From NCBI GenBank assembly GCA_024635555.1, contig JAGXIO010000073.1, forward strand, positions 53,400 through 117,399: 64,000 nt of DNA. Reading direction: 5' to 3'. This DNA is from Saccharicrinis sp. GTDB lineage: Bacteria > Bacteroidota > Bacteroidia > Bacteroidales > Marinilabiliaceae. The stretch's first letter is position 1. Each line of letters opens with the position of its first letter. The position numbers and the translations under genes are program-made. The notes beneath the pieces are model-generated. The model did no database searches. It had not been told where the DNA came from and saw nothing but the letters and a program-made list of their open reading frames with translations. Below, in pieces: positions 53,301 to 61,696 of the stretch.

Positions 53301-53673
53301 ACTTTGTGTAAATAGTTTTAAATATTTTTTTACCCACAAAATTTATTTTGTCGGAATTATTAGTCACTAGCACGGTGACACCTGTTTGAAGCAAGTAACC
53401 TGCAGCCATTTTAAAGGGGTTGTATGTTTTACTGAATAAGACCTTCTTAACAAGTAAACCAGTAGCAATACCAATAACTGTTTTGCCTATTCCTGTTTTA
53501 ACATCGTTAGAATCCGTAACTGATTTAATGGTGTTTTTAATCAGATTGCCCGGCTTTATACTCTCTCGAAGCTCTTTAACTTCGGCTTGAAGTAAAATTA
53601 ATTCCTGGGCGCGTTTTATTTCCATTTGCTCTATCGAATTCTGAAGGAAAGTATTAGCTGAGTTCTTTTTCAT
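53275..53673 (-). CDS. Hypothetical protein (glycine-rich/TM segment)
   Basis: 132 aa; overlaps the start of the cassette by 20 bp with the holin-like ORF; IGKTVIGIATGLLVKKVLF. Confidence 0.6.
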   Translation of the reverse strand: MKKNSANTFLQNSIEQMEIKRAQELILLQAEVKELRESIKPGNLIKNTIKSVTDSNDVKTGIGKTVIGIATGLLVKKVLFSKTYNPFKMAAGYLLQTGVTVLVTNNSDKINFVGKKIFKTIYTKFKRSSVAK

Positions 53674-54019
53674 CTTTTTTATTGTTAAGCAGTTTTAAAA
53701 TAAGAGCGTTATTCACTGGTGATTTTACTATGCCGGGTATATAATGCAAAACTAAAACTACCAAAACATAAAAGGCAGCAACAATAAAAAATCCGAAGTA
53801 TAGTTTGCCTACCAACTCACCAATCCATAAAGCTAATCCAATGTTTAAAAGGGTAATCAGTACTATTACAGCAGTAAACACGATAATTTTTTGCACAATG
53901 GATGAAACGGCATCCGCGGATTTGGAAATAGCTTTTAGCTTTAATAAATCAAGGTTCGTTTTTGTAAGTGATTCTGCTATTTGAACCAGGAATTTTATTA
54001 TCAATGATTTATCTTCCAT
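53654..54019 (-). CDS. Phage-holin-family / YqjE-like membrane protein
   Basis: 121 aa; two TM helices IIVFTAVIVLITLLNIGLALWIGEL and LYFGFFIVAAFYVLVVLVLHYI. Confidence 0.7.
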   Translation of the reverse strand: MEDKSLIIKFLVQIAESLTKTNLDLLKLKAISKSADAVSSIVQKIIVFTAVIVLITLLNIGLALWIGELVGKLYFGFFIVAAFYVLVVLVLHYIPGIVKSPVNNALILKLLNNKKDEKELS

Positions 54020-54040
54020 GTTTTGATTTTTTTATCCCTT

Positions 54041-54060
54041 CAATTGAAATATATCAATTG
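54041..54060. promoter_or_regulatory. Inverted repeat CAATTGA-AATATA-TCAATTG just upstream of the holin-like gene
   Basis: Perfect 7-bp arms, 21 bp from the start codon at 54019. Confidence 0.45.
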
Positions 54061-54098
54061 GTAATTGTTGAGTGCTTACTCATACCATTAATTAACTA

Positions 54099-54269
54099 CT
54101 ACTTTTTAAATAAGCGGTATATTAAATAAAAAACAAAGCCAATCACTAAAACAGTTAAAAATATTCCAACTCCCATCCCTGTTTTAAAAATATCACCCAC
54201 AACAGCACAACCAGAAAATGTTGTGAGCAATACTAAAGTTAAGGTGCTTAATAAGATATACTTATTCAT
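54099..54269 (-). CDS. 56-aa small lipoprotein/TM protein missed by the ORF track
   Basis: MNKYILLSTLTLVLLTTFSGCAVVGDIFKTGMGVGIFLTVLVIGFVFYLIYRLFKK*; lipobox FSGC. Confidence 0.7.
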   Translation of the reverse strand: MNKYILLSTLTLVLLTTFSGCAVVGDIFKTGMGVGIFLTVLVIGFVFYLIYRLFKK

Positions 54270-54392
54270 TTTCTAATTGTGTTGAAGTTTGGTGATTAAT
54301 GTTTTAAATATCTCCTATGGATGTATACCTTAGTGTGCCCAAGGATTATCTTTTTTAAAAAGAAGGTGTTCAGTTTCGGAAATCGTCCCTTT

Positions 54393-54677
54393 TTAAGATT
54401 GGGAAGCTTTAGCTTTTAAATCATTTTTTATTTCCTGAACTTTCTCTTTCCCTTTGGTATAAGAATCCTTTGCATCTTTTTTTGCGGCATTAATTTCTTC
54501 AGTAGCCGAAGAAATCAAATCTTCAAATTTACTTTTTAGATTTTCCCAAACATCTTCGCCTTTATCCGATAATTGTTGACGTGCATCAGAGCCTTTTGCG
54601 GGGGCAAATAATAAACCTAAAGCAGCACCTAATGCGGCACCACCTATAACTCCTAACAATACTTTTCCTGAGCTCAT
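54393..54677 (-). CDS. YtxH domain-containing protein
   Basis: 94 aa; GKVLLGVIGGAALGAALGLLFAPAKGSDARQQLSDKGEDV. Confidence 0.9.
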   Translation of the reverse strand: MSSGKVLLGVIGGAALGAALGLLFAPAKGSDARQQLSDKGEDVWENLKSKFEDLISSATEEINAAKKDAKDSYTKGKEKVQEIKNDLKAKASQS

Positions 54678-54900
54678 AATTTTATTTTTTAATGGTTACT
54701 AATTAATGTGAGTAATATTAATTGATACTCTTTGATGGTTATGTTTCAATTTGCAAACCAAAAAGCCGCGTACATAAAAGTAATTTTTAAGGATGAAGTA
54801 TTAAAACGTAAAATAACTGTAAATGAGGATTTAACGAAGCGATGCTTAAGTTTCAGTAATTCTCTATATGAATTTCGTTTCGGGTATATTTGTTACCATT

Positions 54901-54922
54901 TGAGCAAATAAATACACATAAA
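54901..54922. repeat. 22-bp repeat copy 1: TGAGCAAATAAATACACATAAA
   Basis: Identical to 57191-57212. Confidence 0.9.
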
Positions 54923-55310
54923 GGATGGATACTTTCGGTATTTTCTGTTCTGATTAAATATTGACATTTGATTTTTTAACTCTGACATCGGAATGTAATC
55001 CATTAACTATAAAGCAGCTTTAAACCATATAATACAATAACAACGCTAACTTGGTTTTATAGTCAATTATAAAATTGATTTTACTTATAATGAAAAATTA
55101 GATAATACAGGTTGACCTTTAGTGAATAGTGAATTTGGAACAATATTAGAATGTGTGAGATTGTTCAAATATGAAATGCTAATCTTAAAGTATTATCATC
55201 TAGTTAAGACTAATGAGTGTGAGAGACTCTTCAATCTGGAAGAGAAAACGCCATTGCATGTATACTAGCTTTAAATTGAATGTAATTTTAATAAAGAAAA
55301 ATATTGGACT

Positions 55311-57125
55311 ATGATGGATTTAACAAATGTAGCTATAATTGGCAGCGGTCCGACTTCACTTTTTTTACTTCAAAACATATGGAATCATATAGATTTCTTT
55401 AAAAATAGAATACACCTATTAACTATCTATGAGAAGGAGTGTGTTTTAGGAATGGGAATGCCTTATCACCCAGATACTACAGACGTGTATAATCGTGCAA
55501 ATATTTCATCGGAGGAAATACCGCAACTGCAAGAATCGTTTGGAGATTGGCTGCGCAAGCAAAATAAGGAAACATTGGAAAAATTTAATATCAATGACGT
55601 AGTCATTGATGATGCAGAGGTTTATAGCCGAATAGCATTAGGACATTATTTTCAAGCACAGTTTAGAATCTTATTAAATTGTTTCAAATCTATAGGTATA
55701 AAAACATGTGAACGTTGCGAAAGTGAAGTCGTTGATATATCGCAAACGGAAAACAACGAACTAATAGTAACTGACTACCACCTGAGAAAACACATATTTT
55801 CGAGTGTGGTGATTGCAAACGGTCACGTTTGGAAAGAAGAAGATAAAGAGAAAGATGGCTATTATGCTTCCCCTTGGCCAATAAAAAAAATACTTCCTAA
55901 AGAAAATGAATTTTTTAATTTCCCGATAGGTACTCTTGGAGCATCTTTAAGTGCTTTTGATGTGGTTACATCTCTAGCGCATCGCCATGGTGTATTTGTC
56001 ACTGTTAAAGATAAATTGAAATTTTTAAAACATGAAAACGCCCCAAAATTTAAAATAGTTTTGCACTCAGCAAAAGGTTGGCTTCCTCATCTTCAATATG
56101 AACAACAAGAACCTATTAGAGAAATTTACCGCCATTTCAGCCGGAATCAACTAGTAAATCTAATTGATAATAATGGATTTATAAGAATCGAAGATTTCTT
56201 TAATACTTTATGTCGGCCGGCATTGATAACTGCTTTTGCCAAGAATAAATTGTTAGATGTGGTTGAAAAACTAAATGAGAATGACTTTAGTTTTAAGGAT
56301 CTAGTTACCTTAATGTCTGAAAAACATGAATATATCAACTCCTTTGAAGGAATGAAGTTGGAAATGGTAAAGGCTAAGAATTCTGTGTTTAATAAAATGC
56401 CAATTCATTGGATGGAAACTTTAGATGATTTAATGTATAGCTTAAATTATCATGCAGAATTATTACCAGCCGAAGACCATATTTTTTTTCATAAAGAGGT
56501 TATGTCTTTCTTGATGAATGTAATTGCAGCGTTACCCCTACAATCTGCTGAAATACTTCTAGCTCTGTACGATGCCAATTGTATTGAATTAAAATCCGGA
56601 CTCGTATGCTTGCGAGATGACTCTTTTGGAAATGATAGAACCAAAATAGCTGTACACTCGGAGGATGGTAAAACGGAAGAATTGGAGTATAAATTATTTG
56701 TCAATTGTGCAGGGCAAAAAAAGATAGAATTAAATGATTATCCATTTCAGTCTTTAGTTGATGAAGGTATGGTGCGCGGTGCTTCCGCTAAATTTGCAAC
56801 TCAAAAAATCCCTAACAATATATTAGACTCACTGGATGCTGATTCTATAATTGATGATAGTAGCGGTATTAGCTTGAAATTATGCGGCATTGACATTGAC
56901 TCAAGTTACAGAGCTATTAATAAAAACGGTATTGCTAACTGTTTTTTGTATGATATTAACTCTATGCATACAAGTGGTTTACGTCCTTATTCGTATGGTC
57001 TACAGGCATGTAACGCCACAAGTTTAATTTTGGTTGAATCATGGATTGCTGAAATTGTGCAAGGCAAAAATATTAATAACATTGAAGATATTACAGAACT
57101 TTACGAAGACAGTGAAACATTGTAA
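55311..57125 (+). CDS. FAD/NAD(P)-binding protein (COG4529/YdhS-like)
   Basis: 604 aa; NVAIIGSGPTSLFLLQNI...VLGMGMPYHPDTTDVYNRANISSEEIPQL. Confidence 0.85.
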   Translation: MMDLTNVAIIGSGPTSLFLLQNIWNHIDFFKNRIHLLTIYEKECVLGMGMPYHPDTTDVYNRANISSEEIPQLQESFGDWLRKQNKETLEKFNINDVVIDDAEVYSRIALGHYFQAQFRILLNCFKSIGIKTCERCESEVVDISQTENNELIVTDYHLRKHIFSSVVIANGHVWKEEDKEKDGYYASPWPIKKILPKENEFFNFPIGTLGASLSAFDVVTSLAHRHGVFVTVKDKLKFLKHENAPKFKIVLHSAKGWLPHLQYEQQEPIREIYRHFSRNQLVNLIDNNGFIRIEDFFNTLCRPALITAFAKNKLLDVVEKLNENDFSFKDLVTLMSEKHEYINSFEGMKLEMVKAKNSVFNKMPIHWMETLDDLMYSLNYHAELLPAEDHIFFHKEVMSFLMNVIAALPLQSAEILLALYDANCIELKSGLVCLRDDSFGNDRTKIAVHSEDGKTEELEYKLFVNCAGQKKIELNDYPFQSLVDEGMVRGASAKFATQKIPNNILDSLDADSIIDDSSGISLKLCGIDIDSSYRAINKNGIANCFLYDINSMHTSGLRPYSYGLQACNATSLILVESWIAEIVQGKNINNIEDITELYEDSETL

Positions 57126-57190
57126 TACCTTATAAACTTTAAGTTCAAAGGCTCTCACTTGTGTAATTTCACGGAAATTATGTGTTGCCG

Positions 57191-57212
57191 TGAGCAAATA
57201 AATACACATAAA
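57191..57212. repeat. 22-bp repeat copy 2: TGAGCAAATAAATACACATAAA
   Basis: Identical to 54901-54922; 111 bp upstream of the SDR pseudogene start. Confidence 0.9.
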
Positions 57213-57301
57213 TAATTGTAGTTTTCCTTGTAAAATAAATGTTCGGCTTTTGGTACAGTTATTTCTTTGTAGATGAATTAATAACTAAATTATTTGTGGT
57301 C

Positions 57302-58162
57302 ATGAAAAAATATGAAAAAGCATCCAAAAAGATTCATCAACAAACCCAAAAAACACCAGGTGATGAGCATAAAATGGACCCTAAACCCGTTTATATAAGA
57401 GATGATTATAAGGGAAGTAGTAAATTGCTGGATAAAATTGCACTAATCACTGGCGGTGATTCAGGCATTGACCGGGCGGTTGCCGTACATTTTGCGCGCG
57501 AAGGAGCAAATGTTTCCATTGTTTATCTGAATGAAGATAAAGATGCCAAAGAAACCCAAGAATTAGTGAAAAAAGAAGGGCGCGAATGCTTGCTGATTAA
57601 AGGTGATATTCGCAGCAGGAAATTCTGTCCAAAAGCAGTACAAAAAACGGTGAAGCATTTTGGCAAATTGAACATACTGGTGAACCACGCAGGAGAACAG
57701 CACCCTACTGAAAAAATTGAAAAGCTGGATTTGGATTTAGTGGAGAAGACCTACCAAACCAATATTTTTGCCATGTACTAATTTGTTAAACCTGCGATTA
57801 AATATTTAAGCGAAGGCGATTGTATTATCAATACAAGTAGTGTAACAGGTTATTATGGGAGCGAGCACTTCTTGGATTATTCGGGCACTAATGGCGCAAT
57901 TACTGCTTTTACCCGGGCGCTTGCGTGTAACTTGGTCGAACGGAAAATCAGAGTAAACGCGGTGGCTCCAGGGCCTATCTGGACACCATTGATAGTTTCT
58001 ACATTTGCTAAAAACGAGGACTTTGGCAAGCAATCGTTAATGAAAAGAGCAGGACATCCATGCGAGGTGGCACCATCGTATGTTTTTTTTGCCTCCGAGG
58101 ATGGTTCGTACACAACCGGACAAACCATGCATCCCAATGGAGGGCAACATATGTATAGTTGA
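57302..58162 (+). pseudogene. SDR-family oxidoreductase (YhdF/YhxC-like) disrupted by an in-frame TAA
   Basis: Same frame on both sides of TAA at 57779-57781: ...YQTNIFAMY*FVKPAIKYLSEGDCIINTSSVTGYYGSEHFLDYSGTNGAITAF...TTGQTMHPNGGQHMYS. Confidence 0.85.
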
Positions 58163-58200
58163 TATCCATTAAATTAAAATAGCTGATTTGTTAGTAAAAG

Positions 58201-58228
58201 TCACCCGCGAACAATAATTCGCGGGTGA
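58201..58228. terminator. Perfect bidirectional terminator hairpin
   Basis: TCACCCGCGAA-CAATAA-TTCGCGGGTGA. Confidence 0.8.
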
Positions 58229-58267
58229 TAATAAAGTAGCTTGCTAATTTTCACATCATCACATTTC

Positions 58268-60385
58268 TTAAACTTTACGCTCCCAAAAACGATGTTGTTT
58301 TATGGCGTCGATAAAGGCCGAAGCTTGCTCATTTAGTAATACCCCTTTAGGTAGTTCCTTGGATTTAAGTTCAAGTGATTTTTGCAAAAATTCTTCCCCA
58401 TCATCGACTGCCCCAATGGGTTTAAAGTGTTTAAAAGCGTCCTGTACATACGTTTTGGCTTTATCAATACCCACTATCGTATTTATGCTTTTTTTACCTC
58501 CAGGAATAAAAATAGCGTCGAACATGACTGAATCTGCAGTTAAAAAGCTTTCGTCAACTTTCACGGTTTCACCGCTGCTGGTTTTGATTTCACCTGCATG
58601 GGGTGCCACTATTTTTACTATTGCTTGCTGTTTTCCAAGGGCTTTTTTCATGTTTTCCATAGACTTAGCATCAACACCGTCGGCGGCAAAAAAAGCAATC
58701 ATTCTTGACTTGATTGAATCTTTTCGCGTATTGGCCATGCTCACAGCTGGCGAGCTTTTTGGATCCGGATTAGCATCCATGGGTTGATAATCGTTAGGGT
58801 TGGCATCGGCTGGATAGCTATGATTCATGATTTTGTCGGGCTTAGGGTTTTTAATGCCTAAACGGTCAGCCACCAGTTTGGCTAAATCCTTATTTATTTT
58901 GGTGATCAGCCCTACCGTCCGTTCTCTAATTTCGGCCTTTTTAACCTTGCCCAACTCAAAACTAAAGGCATCTATCACATGTTGCTTTTCCACCTCATTT
59001 AAGCTATTGTAAAACATGGCTGGCTGGCTAAAATGATCCATAAAACTTTTGCTGCGGGTGCGTATTTTATGTCCGTCAATCCTTTCGTGGTACGAGGTAT
59101 ATCCTCCTTCGCTCTCCTTGGCTTGTTTAGGAAAACCTTCGCCTGTTGAATTGGGGTGGTAACTCGACTGACCCGGATTAATAGTTTGACGCATATATCC
59201 GTCGCGTTGGTTGTTATGGAAGGGACAAACGGGTCTGTTGATAGGTATTTCATGGAAATTGGGCCCACCCAAACGTATAAGTTGCGTATCTGTGTACGAA
59301 AATAGACGGCCTTGTAACAGTGGGTCGTTGCTGAAATCGATACCAGGCACAACATGACCCGGATGGAAAGCTATTTGCTCAGTTTCGGCAAAGAAATTAT
59401 CTACATTGCGGTTTAGCGTCATACGACCCACAATTTTAACTGGAACCAGTTCTTCGGGTATCAGTTTGGTTGGATCGAGCAAATCGAAACTAAATTTATG
59501 CTCATCTTCCTCGTTGACGATTTGTACACCAAAATCCCATTCGGCAAACATTCCTTTGTCGATAGAATCATATAGGTCGCGCCTGTGGAAATCAGGATCA
59601 ATCCCGGATATTTTTTGCGCCTCTTCCCATAAAACTGAATGAACACCCAAAACCGGTTTCCAATGGAAACGTACGAAAAATGATTTTCCTTCTTTATTGA
59701 CAAAGCGGTAAGTGTGTATCCCAAATCCTTCCATCATGCGCAAGCTTCGCGGGATAGCGCGGTCGCTCATCAGCCACATCACGTTGTGCATGGTTTCGGG
59801 CGTTAGCGATACAAAGTCCCAAAAGGTATCGTGCGCCGAGGCCGCTTGTGGTATTTCATTGTTTGGCTCAGGTTTTACGGCATGTATAAGGTCAGGAAAT
59901 TTTATGGCATCTTGAATAAAAAATATGGGCATGTTGTTACCTACCAAATCGTAATTCCCCTCCTGTGTGTAAAATTTCACGGCAAATCCACGCACGTCAC
60001 GCGCTAAATCGGTAGAGCCACGTGAGCCAGCAACAGTACTGAAGCGAGCAAAAACCGGAGTTCTTGTGCCGGGTGTTTGAAGGAAATCGGCTTTGGTGTA
60101 TTCCGATAAGGATTCATGAAGTTCAAAATAGCCATGCGCTCCACTACCACGTGCATGAACTATCCTCTCGGGAATCCTTTCGTGATCGAAATGGGTTATT
60201 TTTTCGCGTAAATGAAAATCTTCTAATAATGTTGGTCCCCGTTCACCGGCGGTAAGGGAATTTTGGTCGTCGTTAATCCGTAATCCTTGATTGGTAGTTA
60301 AGAATTCACCATTATTGTCAACGGTGTTTTTTTTCAGATCATTACTTTTCTGATCCTCAAGCTTGTTTTCATTTTTCTTTGCCAT
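58268..60385 (-). CDS. katE: Large-subunit (HPII-type) catalase
   Basis: 705 aa; [51 protein letters not shown]-terminal DJ-1/PfpI-like domain. Confidence 0.95.
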   Translation of the reverse strand: MAKKNENKLEDQKSNDLKKNTVDNNGEFLTTNQGLRINDDQNSLTAGERGPTLLEDFHLREKITHFDHERIPERIVHARGSGAHGYFELHESLSEYTKADFLQTPGTRTPVFARFSTVAGSRGSTDLARDVRGFAVKFYTQEGNYDLVGNNMPIFFIQDAIKFPDLIHAVKPEPNNEIPQAASAHDTFWDFVSLTPETMHNVMWLMSDRAIPRSLRMMEGFGIHTYRFVNKEGKSFFVRFHWKPVLGVHSVLWEEAQKISGIDPDFHRRDLYDSIDKGMFAEWDFGVQIVNEEDEHKFSFDLLDPTKLIPEELVPVKIVGRMTLNRNVDNFFAETEQIAFHPGHVVPGIDFSNDPLLQGRLFSYTDTQLIRLGGPNFHEIPINRPVCPFHNNQRDGYMRQTINPGQSSYHPNSTGEGFPKQAKESEGGYTSYHERIDGHKIRTRSKSFMDHFSQPAMFYNSLNEVEKQHVIDAFSFELGKVKKAEIRERTVGLITKINKDLAKLVADRLGIKNPKPDKIMNHSYPADANPNDYQPMDANPDPKSSPAVSMANTRKDSIKSRMIAFFAADGVDAKSMENMKKALGKQQAIVKIVAPHAGEIKTSSGETVKVDESFLTADSVMFDAIFIPGGKKSINTIVGIDKAKTYVQDAFKHFKPIGAVDDGEEFLQKSLELKSKELPKGVLLNEQASAFIDAIKQHRFWERKV

Positions 60386-60415
60386 GGTTTTATTTTTTGA
60401 TATTAAACATGAATA

Positions 60416-60431
60416 AGCACCTATTGTGCCG
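60416..60431 (-). promoter_or_regulatory. Candidate sigma-54-like promoter upstream of katE
   Basis: Minus strand CGGCAC-AATAG-GTGCT compared with TGGCAC-N5-TTGCW. Confidence 0.35.
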
Positions 60432-60737
60432 TTCCAAATCTTTCAAAACCATGCCATATCATACCTCTCAGGGATATGTTTTCATAAAACACGAAGCTTC
60501 TCCTACCAAACGGTTGCTAAAGCAGTGCATTTAAACAAGAATTTAAATGTATTATCTGATGAGTTATTTTTACTCATATTGATAATAGTTTGGATCACAA
60601 TGGAGATTTTTTAGGGGTAGTTGTAAATAAAAATACACATATAATCTACACTACCGCTGTTATGGTAAGTGTGGCATATTGGCACTATTATTTCTATATG
60701 GATAAACGAAAATAATAAAAAAGAAAGCATAATACGT

Positions 60738-61259
60738 ATGGATAAATTATTCGAAGCATCTGTTTCATCATTGATAGCGGTTTGTATAAGCGCCACTGGG
60801 ATTTATTTAGCCGTCATCATTTTTACCCGCATTTTCGGAAAGCGTAGTTTTTCAAAAATGTCCAGTTTCGATTTTGCCATGACGGTAGCGGTAGGTTCCA
60901 TCATAGCCACCACGGTGCTATCTTCCACCGTTTCGCTTCTCGAAGGCATAGTAGGCCTTGCAGCTGTATATGTATTGCAGCTATCAGCTGCACTTTTAAG
61001 GCGGTTCAAATTATTTCAAAAAGCCATAGACAACACACCCCTGTTATTAATGGATGGTCCCATTATCTTGCAAAAAAATCTTCGTAAGGCCAGGGTTACC
61101 TTAGGCGATTTGCGTTCCAAATTGCGTGAGGCGAATGTCATTTGTCTTACGCAAGTAAAAGCCGTGGTGTTTGAAACTACGGGTGATGTTTCGGTATTGC
61201 ATGCGGATGGGGAAGATATGACACTGGATTCATGGATAATGAAAGATGTAAAACGATAA
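60738..61259 (+). CDS. DUF421 (YetF-like) membrane protein
   Basis: FGKRSFSKMSSFDFAMTVAVGSIIATTVLSSTVSLLEGIVGLA. Start at the internal Met, 60738. Confidence 0.88.
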   Translation: MDKLFEASVSSLIAVCISATGIYLAVIIFTRIFGKRSFSKMSSFDFAMTVAVGSIIATTVLSSTVSLLEGIVGLAAVYVLQLSAALLRRFKLFQKAIDNTPLLLMDGPIILQKNLRKARVTLGDLRSKLREANVICLTQVKAVVFETTGDVSVLHADGEDMTLDSWIMKDVKR

Positions 61260-61294
61260 CTGGCATGAATAACTAATGTTAAAATTTAAAAATT

Positions 61295-61614
61295 ATGAAA
61301 ATCAAAATTTGTGCACTTTTTTTCTTAATCCTTACTTTTTCCCTGGCAAGGCCAGCGAAAGCTCAATTTCTAATTGATGTGGAGTCAGGATCTGTTTTTA
61401 CGGGCTATAATGATGTTCGTATTCCGGGCGACGAAGGAACATTCTTTCTCTAAAAGATGGTTTACATTCTAAAACACAGTTTTTTTATCGAATCAGAGCA
61501 AATTATACTTTTAATTCACGCAACACCTTCTCATTATTATATGCACCTCTCGAAACTAAAGCTGAAGGGAGGCTAGTAAATGATATTTTATTTGAAGCCG
61601 AAACAATTGTTTAG
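61295..61614 (+). pseudogene. Frameshifted/truncated envelope-protein gene with signal peptide
   Basis: Frame 1: MKIKICALFFLILTFSLARPAKAQFLIDVESGSVFTGYNDVRIPGDEGTFFL*; continues one frame over: (S)LKDGLHSKTQFFYRIRANYTFNSRNTFSLLYAPLETKAEGRLVNDILFEAETIV*. Confidence 0.7.
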
Positions 61615-61696
61615 GTTTTCTTTTTTTTTGTATCTTGTTAATCACTTCCTTATGTATTAATTAATAGTATTTTACTAACGCATTAACGCTGAAATT

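Noticed and set aside
58302-58787. 161-aa plus-strand ORF
   Set aside because: Antisense shadow of the katE C-terminal region.
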